From NCBI GenBank assembly GCA_032191485.1, contig JAVDOI010000016.1, positions 15,830,074 to 15,894,073 on the forward strand: 64,000 nucleotides of DNA. Direction: 5' to 3'. Shown piece by piece: positions 13,882 to 41,400 of this stretch. This DNA comes from Leptoclinus maculatus (taxonomy: Eukaryota > Chordata > Actinopteri > Perciformes > Stichaeidae). A program made the translations under genes and the position numbers. Each line of letters begins with the position of its first letter. Position 1 is the stretch's first letter. The notes under the pieces are model-generated. The model was not told the origin of the DNA, made no database searches, and was given only the letters and a program-made list of their open reading frames with translations.

Positions 13882-14220
13882 TCACTTTTCCTTCCCGGTC
13901 CCGGCTGCTATTTTTTCGGGATCTCCAGGTCGTATGCTAGCAAAAATGGTCGGCACGGCATCGGGATTCAGTGACAACTTGAACTTCCCATAATCGTATT
14001 TTGTCAACATGTCTGGGTCTTTCACATAACAAGTCTTTTCAAAATGAAGAGAGCAGAGTTTTGCCGTCTTACTCGGCTGCCAGTTCTGCTCACCACGCCG
14101 GCATCTATCGACCCAGATTTTCCTCCGTTTCTTGTCTTTCTCCGAGGGGAAACCAAAAAAACGTATGCCTGATCCTTTCTTAAAATCACTATTACACCCC
14201 CAGGCTACACAGTGAACCAT
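13882..14220 (-). CDS. THAP-domain protein encoded by the Kolobok-like element
   Basis: An intact 112-residue ORF whose residues 1-93 form a complete THAP zinc-binding domain: C4-x4-C9, then C56-x2-H59 (LCSLHF), with P25, W36 and the closing AVPTIF box (88-93) all in place. THAP domains bind DNA and, in Kolobok and P-type transposases, recognise element ends. Only 19 residues follow, so no catalytic domain is attached; a downstream exon could exist but none is visible within the element. TGACGTCA and CACTTCCGGA lie about 110 bp upstream (14330-14345) and could form its promoter. It could act as a DNA-binding repressor or be a truncation product. Confidence 0.75.
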   Translation of the reverse strand: MVHCVAWGCNSDFKKGSGIRFFGFPSEKDKKRRKIWVDRCRRGEQNWQPSKTAKLCSLHFEKTCYVKDPDMLTKYDYGKFKLSLNPDAVPTIFASIRPGDPEKIAAGTGKEK

Positions 14221-14329
14221 TATTTCGGTGACAAAGACCTCCTAACTGATCGATTTATCGGCTGAGTGACTAACAATATGGTCAATGTACAATACAAACA
14301 AAGAAGCCGGTGCCCGTGCTTAGAATGAG

Positions 14330-14345
14330 TGACGTCACTTCCGGA
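14330..14345 (-). promoter_or_regulatory. CRE plus ETS site upstream of the THAP ORF
   Basis: TGACGTCA (14330-14337) overlaps CACTTCCGGA (14336-14345), 110 bp upstream of the THAP ATG at 14220. CRE/ETS pairs are frequent in housekeeping-type promoters. Confidence 0.4.
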
Positions 14346-14959
14346 CTTGCATAGCGAAATAGACGGGGCGCGAAAATAACGCGATTGAAAAATGCATATT
14401 GCAGACGGACCATATCAGGAGTATTAAAAAGCGCTGTAATTGCTTAAATAGGCAAAAAATGAGTTTGCATAATTTTGTTTATTAATTTCTAGGCATGAAT
14501 CTTGATAAATAAGCCAGGAATTGGCAAATATTCCGAAATCCTTTAAGACAAGTAGCTCCGAACGTAGCACTCTTAGTGGCGAACAATATATTTAGCTGCC
14601 TGTTGAAGAGTGACAGCAGTTGTTTCGGCTATGCACCGGTATGACGGTGTGTGAAAAATTCATATCATACGGGAAATTAAAACCGGTATACCTACCGCCC
14701 AGCACTACTATCATGTAGTAAAAACTGTTCAAAATATGTTGTTATAGGTCGAGGTAAACAATCTCTGGAAGTCATCTTCTCTGCACAAAAGATGCTGAAA
14801 GCAGCATAAGTGCCATATTATAGGAAGACTTTTACTATAGCATGGTACAGCATACCGTTCATCAATACATATATACCATTAAAATCATTGATTTAGTATT
14901 TCTCTACATGTATTGTTGACGTGGCTGTTGAGATAAACAACTGGACGCTGGATGAGGAA

Positions 14960-15480
14960 TCAGTGATGAGGTCAGACCTAGAAACACATATCACACAAAG
15001 ACGACCCAGATTAACTGGAAGGCTTCCTCCAACTATCAACCTAGTTCATTGAATGCAACGGGGAGAAAGAAGTGAGCACGAAATAAAGACAAATGTTGTC
15101 GATAGATTAACAAGATCAAGAGTAGGAGGAAAACATCTTTGGGCCAGACGGCTTTTACGGTAAGAGCTTCGCAGTTTTGGAACATCCTTCCATTAACGTC
15201 ATAAGGACTTTTACTATTCCTAAAGAGCAACCAGACCTGCCATCACACCTAGTCGCTGCATTCTTTCCCTGTCTGCCCTCGTTTGCTTTCTCAGATTGAG
15301 TCCATATAATCTAACGTGATTTTAAATTGTCATGTTTTTCTTTAAGTGTCTTACTTTGCGTGATGCTGCCTTAGTCCTCACAGCTTTTCATCCCGTTCAG
15401 TTGTTTGTGTTTTTCTTTCTCCTGGTCTAATTGTTCTAATTCTCCTGTTGTGTGTTTTGTTTGTCGTTTTAATTTAACAT
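14960..15480 (+). mobile_element. LINE 3' end fragment
   Basis: TAFTVRASQFWNILPLTS followed by TAA (about 15149-15205) resembles the '.FSV.AP.LWNSLPL' block near the end of L2/Rex-type LINE ORFs. The T-rich sequence after it would be the element's 3' UTR. The family cannot be fixed from this piece. Confidence 0.5.
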
Positions 15481-18400
15481 CCAGCACAGGGGCAACAGAT
15501 TAAAGATTTGAGTTCCTGAGAGTAAATGAATAGGTAAATAAAAAAATAAAATAAACATTACAAAGCAATTCATGATCATTATGTTGTGCATAGGCCTCTG
15601 CATCGACTGATTAATTCCATGTTCTTGTTGCAGCACAGCTTCAGTATTAATCGATCGATAACAAGTCTGGAGCGGTTTCTTCCCCCTCTCTAATCAAGCC
15701 CGTGTTTGGTAATGACCTGCGCCACAGTAGACGAGTGTTCTTCATAGGAACTCCGCAATAAATTACCACACAAGGCAGACTCACCGAGGTCTTTCCTGGG
15801 ACAAATCAAGGTAATGTTAATTACACCCATTCAATTCATTTGCTCAGCGTCAATCCCCCCCGGCTGCTCGAGACCATGCTGGGTCCATTCTTTAAGATAC
15901 AAAGGGATCTCAGGTCCATGTGTGTGGAAACAAAACCAGATCAGTACAAGTTCTGTCGGCGTGTTTATAGACTATAACAGAAATGAAGACTGGACATCTC
16001 AATATGGCCCCATATGTTGCTCACCTATTCTCTCCTCTCTCTTCAGGTACTTGTCACCGCTTAAGATGTCATTACCTCAGTTGGGACCGTTAAATGGTTC
16101 CATGAAGAAAAACATGAAATATTCATTAACGCGGTTAATAATTCATTCAGATGAAATGCAGTATGTGGTTTGCAGAGAGAAGATGAATGCATAGTGGCTG
16201 CACGCTCAGCATATTTGTGCTCGGGAATGTTTTTTTATTTCGGCGATAGCAAAAGAAGAAAAATTAATTGAAAGTTAATTTTCATTTTTTTTTGTTCTAT
16301 AAGTTATGCTAAATGATAAAATAGATGCTTTCCAAGCAGTTTCAAACTAAGAAACAATTAAGAGGGTTGTGTGAGTGACCCGCATGCTACAGTATGGCTT
16401 TTAATTACGCAGGGTGTGCATTTCAACATTACATTTATCACATTGTAAATGTTAGCTTGACCTAATTCCCACAGCTGGGGGAAACTGTGTGAAGCACTTT
16501 GTACTTTGCTGCCTGAAAAATTGGAACCATAACCTCTGCTTATCATGTGACAAAAGCCCGCAGAAACAAAACCGCACATTCATAATTTCATGACAAGTTT
16601 TTGCCATTAGTGCAAATATCCAGTCGCTGTTCCAGATGTGACATGAAACGCCCGCAGACTCCCCCCCCCCCCCCCCCCCGGTCCAGAAACAGCAGCAAGT
16701 GCGTGCACATTGCTTCAGTTAACACCGGAGTGGTAAAGTGTTCCCACACCGCCGCACTGCAGTGTAAACACCGCTCATCCAAACACTGTCAAACTAATTT
16801 CCTCACACCACAGAGCTTCATTTTGGCTTTCAGATGAATCACTCCTTCCTCTAATTATCAATTGTGACACCCATAATCACTGGGAGACTGTCGCGCTGAC
16901 TAAATGGCATATCTTTTGTGTTATAATTCTGTGCATCTTGACAAACATGACCCATTAAACAACCCTGTGGCCTTTTTTTGAAGAGCGACGATTACACTAA
17001 TTAAAATGGCGAAACATCTGAGGGGGCTGCAGACGTGCCAGAATTAAACAGGTCATTAAATCAGCCGAGGAATATGTCAACATCCACACTGCCTGTCGCT
17101 CACGGGATGAGTTGCTTTGAGAGGAAGGTACAAATATACCTTGTGTACTGAGATGGGCTCGTCACTTACACGACACCACATATGGAAAGTGACATTCCTA
17201 CGGTGGCCTAGAGGTGCAAAACACAACAACACTGGCAAGAACACGTCAAACACAACATAGCCTTTGCAACGATGTTGGTAATGAAACATTTAATGATGTG
17301 ATTTGTGAAGTGTAAGAAAAACTAAAGTTTTCGAAAATGTGTTTTCTAAATAATTTGTATTGTTGTGCTTTCAGAAAGTCAGTGTTTTCTGTGAAACGTG
17401 TTTATTGTTTTTTTTTTAATAAGTTGAATCTAATGCGGTTGTGTTTTGCCCCTCAGAGCCTCCGTACACTAGTTTTCCGATGGGAACAAGCGAAAAATAT
17501 CCTCCATGAAAAGTACGTTCCCTTGAAAATCGACGGTACCCTTATGAAGGTAAAACATTTTATAAATGTAATAAGGATTGAAAGCTTTATTTAACACATG
17601 GAAAAGTCAACGATGGCAAGTGTAACAAGTTGCAGTTACGGGATAAAACACACCGTAGCAGCTATTGTGTTATAATAAAAACAAGACAAAGCAACACTGC
17701 CACGGCTGATGTACACGCTCCGTTAGGTGTGTTTTCAGCGTTGCTCGTCTTTATCAGCTGCATCTCGGAGATGGAGTTAATCCTCTCCTAGCCGGCGATA
17801 GCAGCAAGTGATAGTGCCGATGTCGCGTTACCACCAACATATGTTCCCTTTCATACAACAGCAGCTTTCCAACCATTTAATGGGATTGTTGTTGTTGTTT
17901 TTTACACTATCTTCCCCCCCCCCCCTACTCCACACAACAAACACTTTTCCTAGAAGTGGCTTCGACATGTGCCCAAGGAGTGTGTCTCTGCGTTTCACAA
18001 CAAATCAGCCCAGGTCAGGGGGCTAAGATGGGCCTCCAGGAACAGACTCACCACGACGATGAGGGGAAAGTGGATTTTCCAGCTTAAAAGCAGAATCATC
18101 TCTGCTCAGGGCATCGCCCTGTGTTCCTAGAGATTAATAAAGTGAGATGCTATTGATACGGCGCGGCGCTAACCATGTTCACCGACAACTAGTAGCTTTA
18201 AAAAAAAATGTCTACATGGCTTCTGGATATCACATATTCTCAGATGCTTTTTGTTCTTCCATTGAGATGATGAATGTAACACTGAAGAAAACCTTCTTGA
18301 AAAGTTCTTAAGTTGTCGAATGTGCAATACACACCTGTGAAGAAGGAAAAAAAATGAAACAGACTCATAAACCCCAAAGCTCCAGAAGGCTCTGAAATTC

Positions 18401-19826
18401 GACTACTTTCTGTCCCGTTAATGAAGCATCTCTGATGTTTCCTCACTCCTCAGTCAAGATACATTTTTCATAGCAGTCATCAAAGTGAAGAAATCCCACG
18501 TTGTCCTTTGATGTGCTTAACGCACTTTTAACTCGCGTCTCATTACAAAGATAATTAATAGTTTAATTAGCACCAATTCTCACCGACTGACAGCCGCTCA
18601 GACACACAGTCATGTGAGTCGCTTTGGATGTGAAATGATGGAAAAGCTGGATTTTTGTTTTTGTTTTGCGTGCTCTTGTCATATCTAGCTTTGTTCAGCT
18701 CCGTTCATTGTGTCATGAATTGCCCACAAACTTTTATTTCTGATGTTTAGTTCATTTTTTACCTCGTCCCGTTTCAGCCGACACAGCAAAGCTGTGAGAA
18801 CGCTGCTCCTCACCAGGGGACAAAATGCCCAAATATGTGCAATGCAAACAACTTAGGTGGGATTCATTTTAATTCTCATTACCTTGAAGCAAAGCAATCA
18901 TTTTCTATGGTTGGGGGGGGGGGGAAACACACACACACAAAAAAAAAACATAGAAGCAGGCATTATGAATAAAAGTAATTATCATGCTCGTGCTTCTTTT
19001 GCATGCTGTTTGCAATTAACACTTCCTGGAATCGGGATGAAGCGCGAGCGGCTGCAAGATCGAAAAAGATCAAAGTGCCGGCGAGAGGAATCGAGGAGTT
19101 TACAGATGCTGAAGAGAGCTCATCGCACAATGAGCAGCGAGTGTAGGCTTGGAGATGTTGTTCGGGCTGAGAAACAATAGCTCGTCTCCCAACATGGGTG
19201 AGGGCCAACAGCAAAGCCTCCGTTTCATGTCTCGCCCCCCCCCTCCCTCCCTCCCCGCCCAAAACGTTCACTCAACTTCCAGTTTACAACTGCTCACACA
19301 CTGTTTACAGCAGCCAAATTTCATTTTCTTCTCCCAAATCCTATCGCACATTATCCTGTACATTGCATTAGGGCCCTAATCTTTCCTTTCTCTCCCTCGG
19401 AAGAAGAAAAGGAGCGCCTTCATGATTAACCCACTTTACAGCAATAAATAAACGCATCATCCAGTAATGTACACCAGATTTAATTTGAGAGGGGGGGGGG
19501 GGCAGAACACTCAAATCACTGAAATGTAATGAAAAATAACACAATGCAGACACCAATGGGCGCCTTAGGAATTAATTTGAATGCTCCATAATTTTCTCTC
19601 TCTCTTGTACCCTCTGGATTGGTTTTTCCTCAGTCAACTGTGTGACTTACCCCCCCCCCCCCCCCCCGCCCCCCCCCCCCCTCCCCTCACACTCAAGTCT
19701 TCAAAATATACAAAGAGAATAAAAAGAAACGGGATCAGTTCGCCATTAAAAAAAAAAAAACCACTGCTTTTATCAAATTAACTTAAAAAAACAAAGCTGA
19801 AAAGCAGTCGTTCTCCTCCGTGTTTG
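15481..19826. other. Intergenic sequence between the transposon block and the fam204a 3' end
   Basis: No gene seen. Poly-C/poly-G runs are at 16661-16679, 17914-17925, 18913-18924, 19491-19502 and 19650-19681. The last part (about 19400-19826) may include the fam204a 3' UTR on the minus strand, but no canonical AATAAA is evident. Confidence 0.4.
19650..19681. repeat. Poly-C tract, 18 C + G + 13 C
   Basis: A 32-bp C tract with one G interruption just downstream of the fam204a stop codon. Read on the minus strand it would put a poly-G run in any 3' UTR that extends this far. Confidence 0.95.
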
Positions 19827-36301
<16,475 letters not shown>

Positions 36302-36600
36302 TCTGAGTCAGTAGATTACGGTCAAATGATACGTTAATGTACCGTTTGGATGGACTAAAAACGGTCAGAATATGGGTAAATTATGGATTTTGACAGCGGC
36401 TGCTGGAGCAGGCTCTCATTTCCGGGTAAACACTGTGACGTTTATGATAAGAAAGCACCGATTGGCTGAAAACTCGGAACGTTCTGCACATGATCCAATC
36501 GGAACGGTGCTTGTAAATGCTGGGCAGCGGAGCACGAGGGCTAGACTAAAGCTCTCATTGGCTGTTGTTTTAAGCACAGTGGTTAACAGTTATGGTTTAA
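36302..36600 (-). promoter_or_regulatory. Probable fam204a promoter (CCAAT boxes, ETS site)
   Basis: Within 300 bp upstream of the fam204a start codon are three CCAAT boxes: ATTGG at 36461-36465 and 36557-36561, and CCAAT at 36495-36499. An ETS-type TTCCGG lies at 36419-36424 and a TGACG half site at 36436-36440. No TATA box is seen. This pattern is usual for broadly expressed vertebrate genes. The transcription start is not determinable from sequence. Confidence 0.5.
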
Positions 36601-37127
36601 TTTTAGTTTTTTTAGGGGCTAGCAGAGCGGTTTTATGGTGCAAAGTTTTCGGTTATCGTGACATTAACAGCTCAGAATAGACGCGTGAACACATGTGAGG
36701 AGTTCTAGCCGTCTGAGAGAGTCTTTGCAGTGAAGTAAAGTCAAGAGCAAGCTGTTGTGGAGCATTTCTAATTGAGGTGAGCCAGGCTTCTGACAGGTCC
36801 GTGAATTACCAGGAATCATTCAAATGCTCACCTATATTTGTGTCATGTTCTCGGCGAGATAAGCCGCCTTCTATGACCAGTGGTTCGCAATTTGCTCAAA
36901 GCGCTCTGGGCATTACATTATTATTAGAATGATTAGCATGCAAATCTTGTATAGCCCCTGGCACTGGCACAGGCACATCTACCCTTAAATTGCTCTTTCA
37001 CACTCATTCACATTAGGCTTTCTTTTGGTTGCATCTTATTGCAGAGCCAATAATCTACATAAATTACAGCCTGTATTTTGTGTGCCATATGAATGTATAA
37101 TAAAGAGTGAGACCTATAACACCAATG

Positions 37128-37131
<4 letters not shown>

Positions 37132-37163
<32 letters not shown>
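37132..37163. repeat. (TA)16 microsatellite
   Basis: A TA run, preceded by GTATG, in the intergenic region. Confidence 0.95.
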
Positions 37164-37166
<3 letters not shown>

Positions 37167-37589
37167 GGTCAACAGCCAGGCCCAGGCAGGCTGGACGCTG
37201 AGTGGGGAAGAAGTATCTCAGGTGAACCAGCTGTGTTGTGTAGGACTCACTGGGAATTGTGTGAAATGATACTTTGCAGTAGGATTTTGGTGCCGATGCC
37301 AAAAACAAACGTTTTTCTTTTTTCATAACTTTCTATTTTTTGATAAATTACTATTCTTTGAATTTAACGTAAGAGGCCAAACGTCTGGAATGTTAAGCAT
37401 CTAGACAGAGATTTTGAACAACTGGCCAATTACACCACTGACACAACATGAAGTGACAACAAAATGGATCAATGAGTCATCATTTAATTCAATTGATCAA
37501 GACAAACATTCCTCCAGCTTTTCAAATGGGAGTATTTGCTGCTTTCTTCTGAAACAAATAAACTCAAATTCATTTTAAATGGAATCCCC

Positions 37590-37745
37590 TTTGGTGTTGG
37601 ACTGTTGGTCGGGCAACATATTTGAAGACACCACTATGGGCTGTGCGATCTTGTGATCGGCGTATGTCACTATTTCTTTTTACATTTTAAAAGACAAGGC
37701 GATTAATCGAAAAGATAATCGCCGGCTTGATCGGTAATGAATGAA
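37590..37745 (+). mobile_element. Third copy of the GGTTGGTC fish repeat
   Basis: TTGGACTGTTGGTCGGGCAA, GAAGACACCACTATGGGCTG and the GGCGATTAATCGAAAAGATA tail form a short copy in the intergenic region upstream of fam204a. Confidence 0.55.
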
Positions 37746-38402
37746 TGTAACATCTGCCTCTTGGGACTACAGATGAAAAGTAGCCTCTTGGCTAACTCTT
37801 ACAGCAATGTGTTTATTAATGTGCACTGTCCCTTATCAAATAAACCAATAAAGTAAATGAAAATAATATAAAGTTGCAAAAGCCCTAAAATCAGAACAAT
37901 ACAACAAATGGAAAAAGACATTCGATGCCAGCTTTGTATACTCAGTGCCACGGACACCTTTTAGTTGCTAACAAAACAAAGTATTTTTGGTTTTGACGCC
38001 CAGATGTCAAAATGTTAAAAACACATCCCTGGAGACCTTGCACTCTCCTTGACCTCCCTGCACCCTAAGAAGAGGGAGATTTAAAATGCCGTGCATATTA
38101 AACTGGGATGATGAGGCTTACGCTATAGTGAACGTCATCTGGAACATGTGAAATCTCGATCTCGTCCTCTATAAAACGCGGAAGCACTAACTGGTGTCAC
38201 TCACTCAGCATTATTGTGACTTTCATTACTGGTGTGACAAGTTGATGAGCACAGCGGCGTCTGAAGGTAAATGAGAGTCACAAAGCCCTGTTAATACCAA
38301 ACAAATGTTGGCATTACAGGTCTGAATCATTTCCTTATTGATTACTAGACTTTGTGTTCTATTTCACACTTGAATTAATGTCTCTCAGCTCTCTCGCCAT
38401 CC

Positions 38403-38403
<1 letters not shown>

Positions 38404-38454
<51 letters not shown>
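38404..38454. repeat. (CT)26 microsatellite
   Basis: A perfect CT run between CCGT and GGCATG. Confidence 0.95.
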
Positions 38455-38456
<2 letters not shown>

Positions 38457-41400
38457 CATGTGCTCCAGTTCATTATTTCCGTCATTTCTTGGTAATTTGG
38501 AGTTGGCTGTTTAAAATTTAGAGCCTCTTATTAAGTTTTTTGGCCGCGGCGGATAAGAGGCAGGACTGTAAGAGCACAGAGATAAACTAATCATCTTAAA
38601 ACCCTAATTATTAGTATCTTACTGTGACAGACTGTTTTCTGCGAGCCAGCCAAATTGAGCTTTTTTTAAATGAGGAAAAGGCATATCTTCGCGAGTGGTA
38701 ATAATTTTAAGTCATCTCGATCTGGCTTGGTGTGGCAGAATTCATTAGTGCAGATTAGCACTGTGTGTACAAAGTAAATGAGATATCTAATGGCAAACGT
38801 GGAGGTCCGGGGACTCTTAATTTCCTCCCCAATAATGAGGGAGGATGTGAAGAGGCGATTATTTATACTTTAACATTGTGACTTGTGCTGCGTGGAGTCG
38901 TCTGCTCCTCCACCGAGCGGTTACACTAAACAGTGCCACTAAACCGTCCACCTCTCACCTTCCTCTCGGTTGGGGCTGCAAGAAGGTGACGAGAACGACC
39001 CCCCCCCCCCCCCCCCCCAATCAGATTAAACTGTGTGTTGCTCTGATGCAGAGAAAAGCTTGATTCTTTTTTCTTTTTCCGCGAGGATACGAAGGAAGTT
39101 AATTATGTGTGTAAGGAGAAGGTTGAGGGGGGGGAGGGGGGAATAATAAGATTACAAAGAATAATTTGCTGATATAATTACACCAAAATTGGGTACACAC
39201 AATTGTAAAATACATGTATTGCTTGACCTGGGTTAGCCAGTGAAATAAATCCTCCTTCTATAGCCTTTGTTAATTTGTTTTTATCATCTCCAAGTGGTGT
39301 TTGTGCAGGCAGTCCAATTTGCATGTGTAATTCCACTGTGCAAATTGACAACAAGTAGATAATTCGAGGGAAATAGGCTGGTTGCAGGCCCCTGCTATCT
39401 TCCCCAAGCCTATTCATTTTGAGGAACCGCTGAGGCATGAAACTCATACATCAACTATTTCCTGACAACGCTGAGGCTTATTGTCCCCTAAAATGTCATT
39501 ACAGCCATTATTTATGAAGCTAATTCATTTATTAAACCATATTTACTCCGACAGAGTTTGTCACATTCTATCCATATCCGGAGCGTCGTTTTTTTTTTGA
39601 ACAATGTCTTTCGGTGAGTAGGCGCGAACACGCGTACGGTAGCTCGCGAAGTTTCCGAATCGACCCCGTTTGTCACTCATAATAGTTGGAATATTGCGAA
39701 AAGAAATGGCTTTATTCAACTTTTTATGGCAAACGCTTAAACCTTGTGTCACAGAAGTCCACTAAAGAACTGTTTGGTGATAACTTGCCTCCTTTTTTTT
39801 TTTTGTATCTTCGTCCTAACAGAGCGGAGTTACCACGGGCGTAATCAGATGGATTGCAGCTACTGTAGCAGCGCTGATAAATCCCCCCTCTGACAGCCTC
39901 CTTCCCAAATGAGTGTGCATTAGTCACTTTCAACGCGCCGCAGTCAGACATCTGGAGCTAAAGAGTTCTCGCGTCGAGCCTCCTGGCCTGTTGCTGCTGA
40001 CTTTATGGATCTGTCAGTTTAGCGCGGCGCACACTTCATGACAGTGTGGATAATTTGCAATTGTGAGTGATGAAGTAACACACAGGGGAGGGGGGGGGGG
40101 GGGGTCATACATTTTAATGTTGCATGTTCGCCTCCCGTATAATTCCGTCATAGCATTCTCCCGCCTCTCTTTTCTTTGGACTTACCTGTCACCCAAACGC
40201 ACTTATCACAGCAGTGGCGATGAGTTGTGTTTGAACTGTTTTTACAATATTGATTTGGAGGCATGACATTTTAATTAATACTGGGTGTTAGCTGTCATAC
40301 AGGCAGCCAGCCTCATTGGGTAGAGAGTGTGAGACAGGCGAGGTGGGGGCAGTGAAGATAAGGCTGAAGTACTTAGTGTGAAAAGGCTGTAAAAAGGGAT
40401 CAATGTGGCGGGAGAGAGACAGTCATGGGCTGAATTTAAGGTGGAGGAAAAAAAGGAAAAAGCGGTAATATCTGCGCTCACTATATTTCTGTCAAGGCCT
40501 ATTCTCTTGCCCGATAACACAAATCATGGAGACACAGCGTGGCCTCTGTCTTCCACAGGTTGCAGACTGCGTCGTGCTATTGGGAGTCTGTGTTGCCAGC
40601 GTGCTGAGAGACAACCGGGGGGGGGGGGGGGGAATTAGGTAACTTTGTAGCACTCCATTGAACAGCAATAAGCTTTAAGGGCTTAGCGAGCATAAACACA
40701 TTAAACTGATGAGATTCATCAGCACTCTTGTGTCAAATCTGTTGTGCCCACAGGAGGAGGAGCTCACAGCGGCAGCACTCTGCAGAGCGGGAGAGGCCAA
40801 CCGCTTTCCTGCTTTACCCAGTCCCAGCACTGACACAGGTGACCTCTGACCTATCGGTACAGCCGAACACATTCAGACACTTTGAACTGCTTGGAAATAG
40901 CGAGAGACTTAGCACAGGGTCAAAACGTTGGATTAATGATTGCGAGTCCTCGCTCCACTTTCTGATAATTGAATTAAAGATGAACTCTATTTAATACGTT
41001 AGATAATAGAAAGAGTGTTCAAAATGAGATCAGATCCCAAAGGGGTGTCTTGAATCGCTCTTAAATATCTGAATGATTGGTAAAGAGATCGTTTACTGGA
41101 GGATACGGACACGCAGCTAAACAAAGACGAGCTCCACAAACATAGCATAGCGCTGCACATTGTCTACAGTATGAATTATGGTTGTGGGACAGAACAATGG
41201 AAGAAATGTATGAATCATAACTTGCTGTACAAGAGGACAGTGTAGATTATTCACAGTGTAGCCTGTGCAGTGTGCTTCCTCTGTTAGGCGATACAAGGAT
41301 GCATCTTAGCACACATCATATGATGTGCATATACAGTAATATGCAGATACATTATTTGCCGTTACCTGCAAATATTTACTGTTTCTACTTGACTTAATGA

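Larger units (their letters stand above)
13257..14542. mobile_element. Kolobok-like DNA transposon nested in the hAT element
   Basis: Inverted repeats AGGATTTCGGAATATTT (13257-13273 and complement at 14526-14542) are perfect over 17 bp and are flanked on both sides by TTAA (13253-13256, 14543-14546). A TTAA target plus a THAP-domain protein is the signature of the Kolobok superfamily; P elements also carry THAP but make 8-bp duplications, and piggyBac uses TTAA but lacks THAP. At 1286 bp it has room for the THAP domain but not a full transposase catalytic domain, so it is probably non-autonomous. Confidence 0.8.
12414..14707. mobile_element. hAT-type DNA transposon, defective, interrupted by a second element
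   Basis: Terminal inverted repeats TAGTGCTGGGCGGTA (12414-12428, and its complement at 14693-14707) are perfect over 15 bp. They are flanked by the 8-bp direct repeat CTATCATG (12406-12413 and 14708-14715), the target-duplication length of hAT elements. CGGTAT motifs recur just inside both ends. A fragment of hAT transposase is on the minus strand at 12632-12990. Removing the insertion at 13257-14546 leaves about 1.0 kb, too short for an intact hAT transposase gene. Confidence 0.85.

Noticed and set aside
13257..14542. piggyBac or P element as the identity of the inner transposon
   Set aside because: piggyBac shares TTAA but has no THAP domain; P elements have THAP but make 8-bp duplications. 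Kolobok fits both features.
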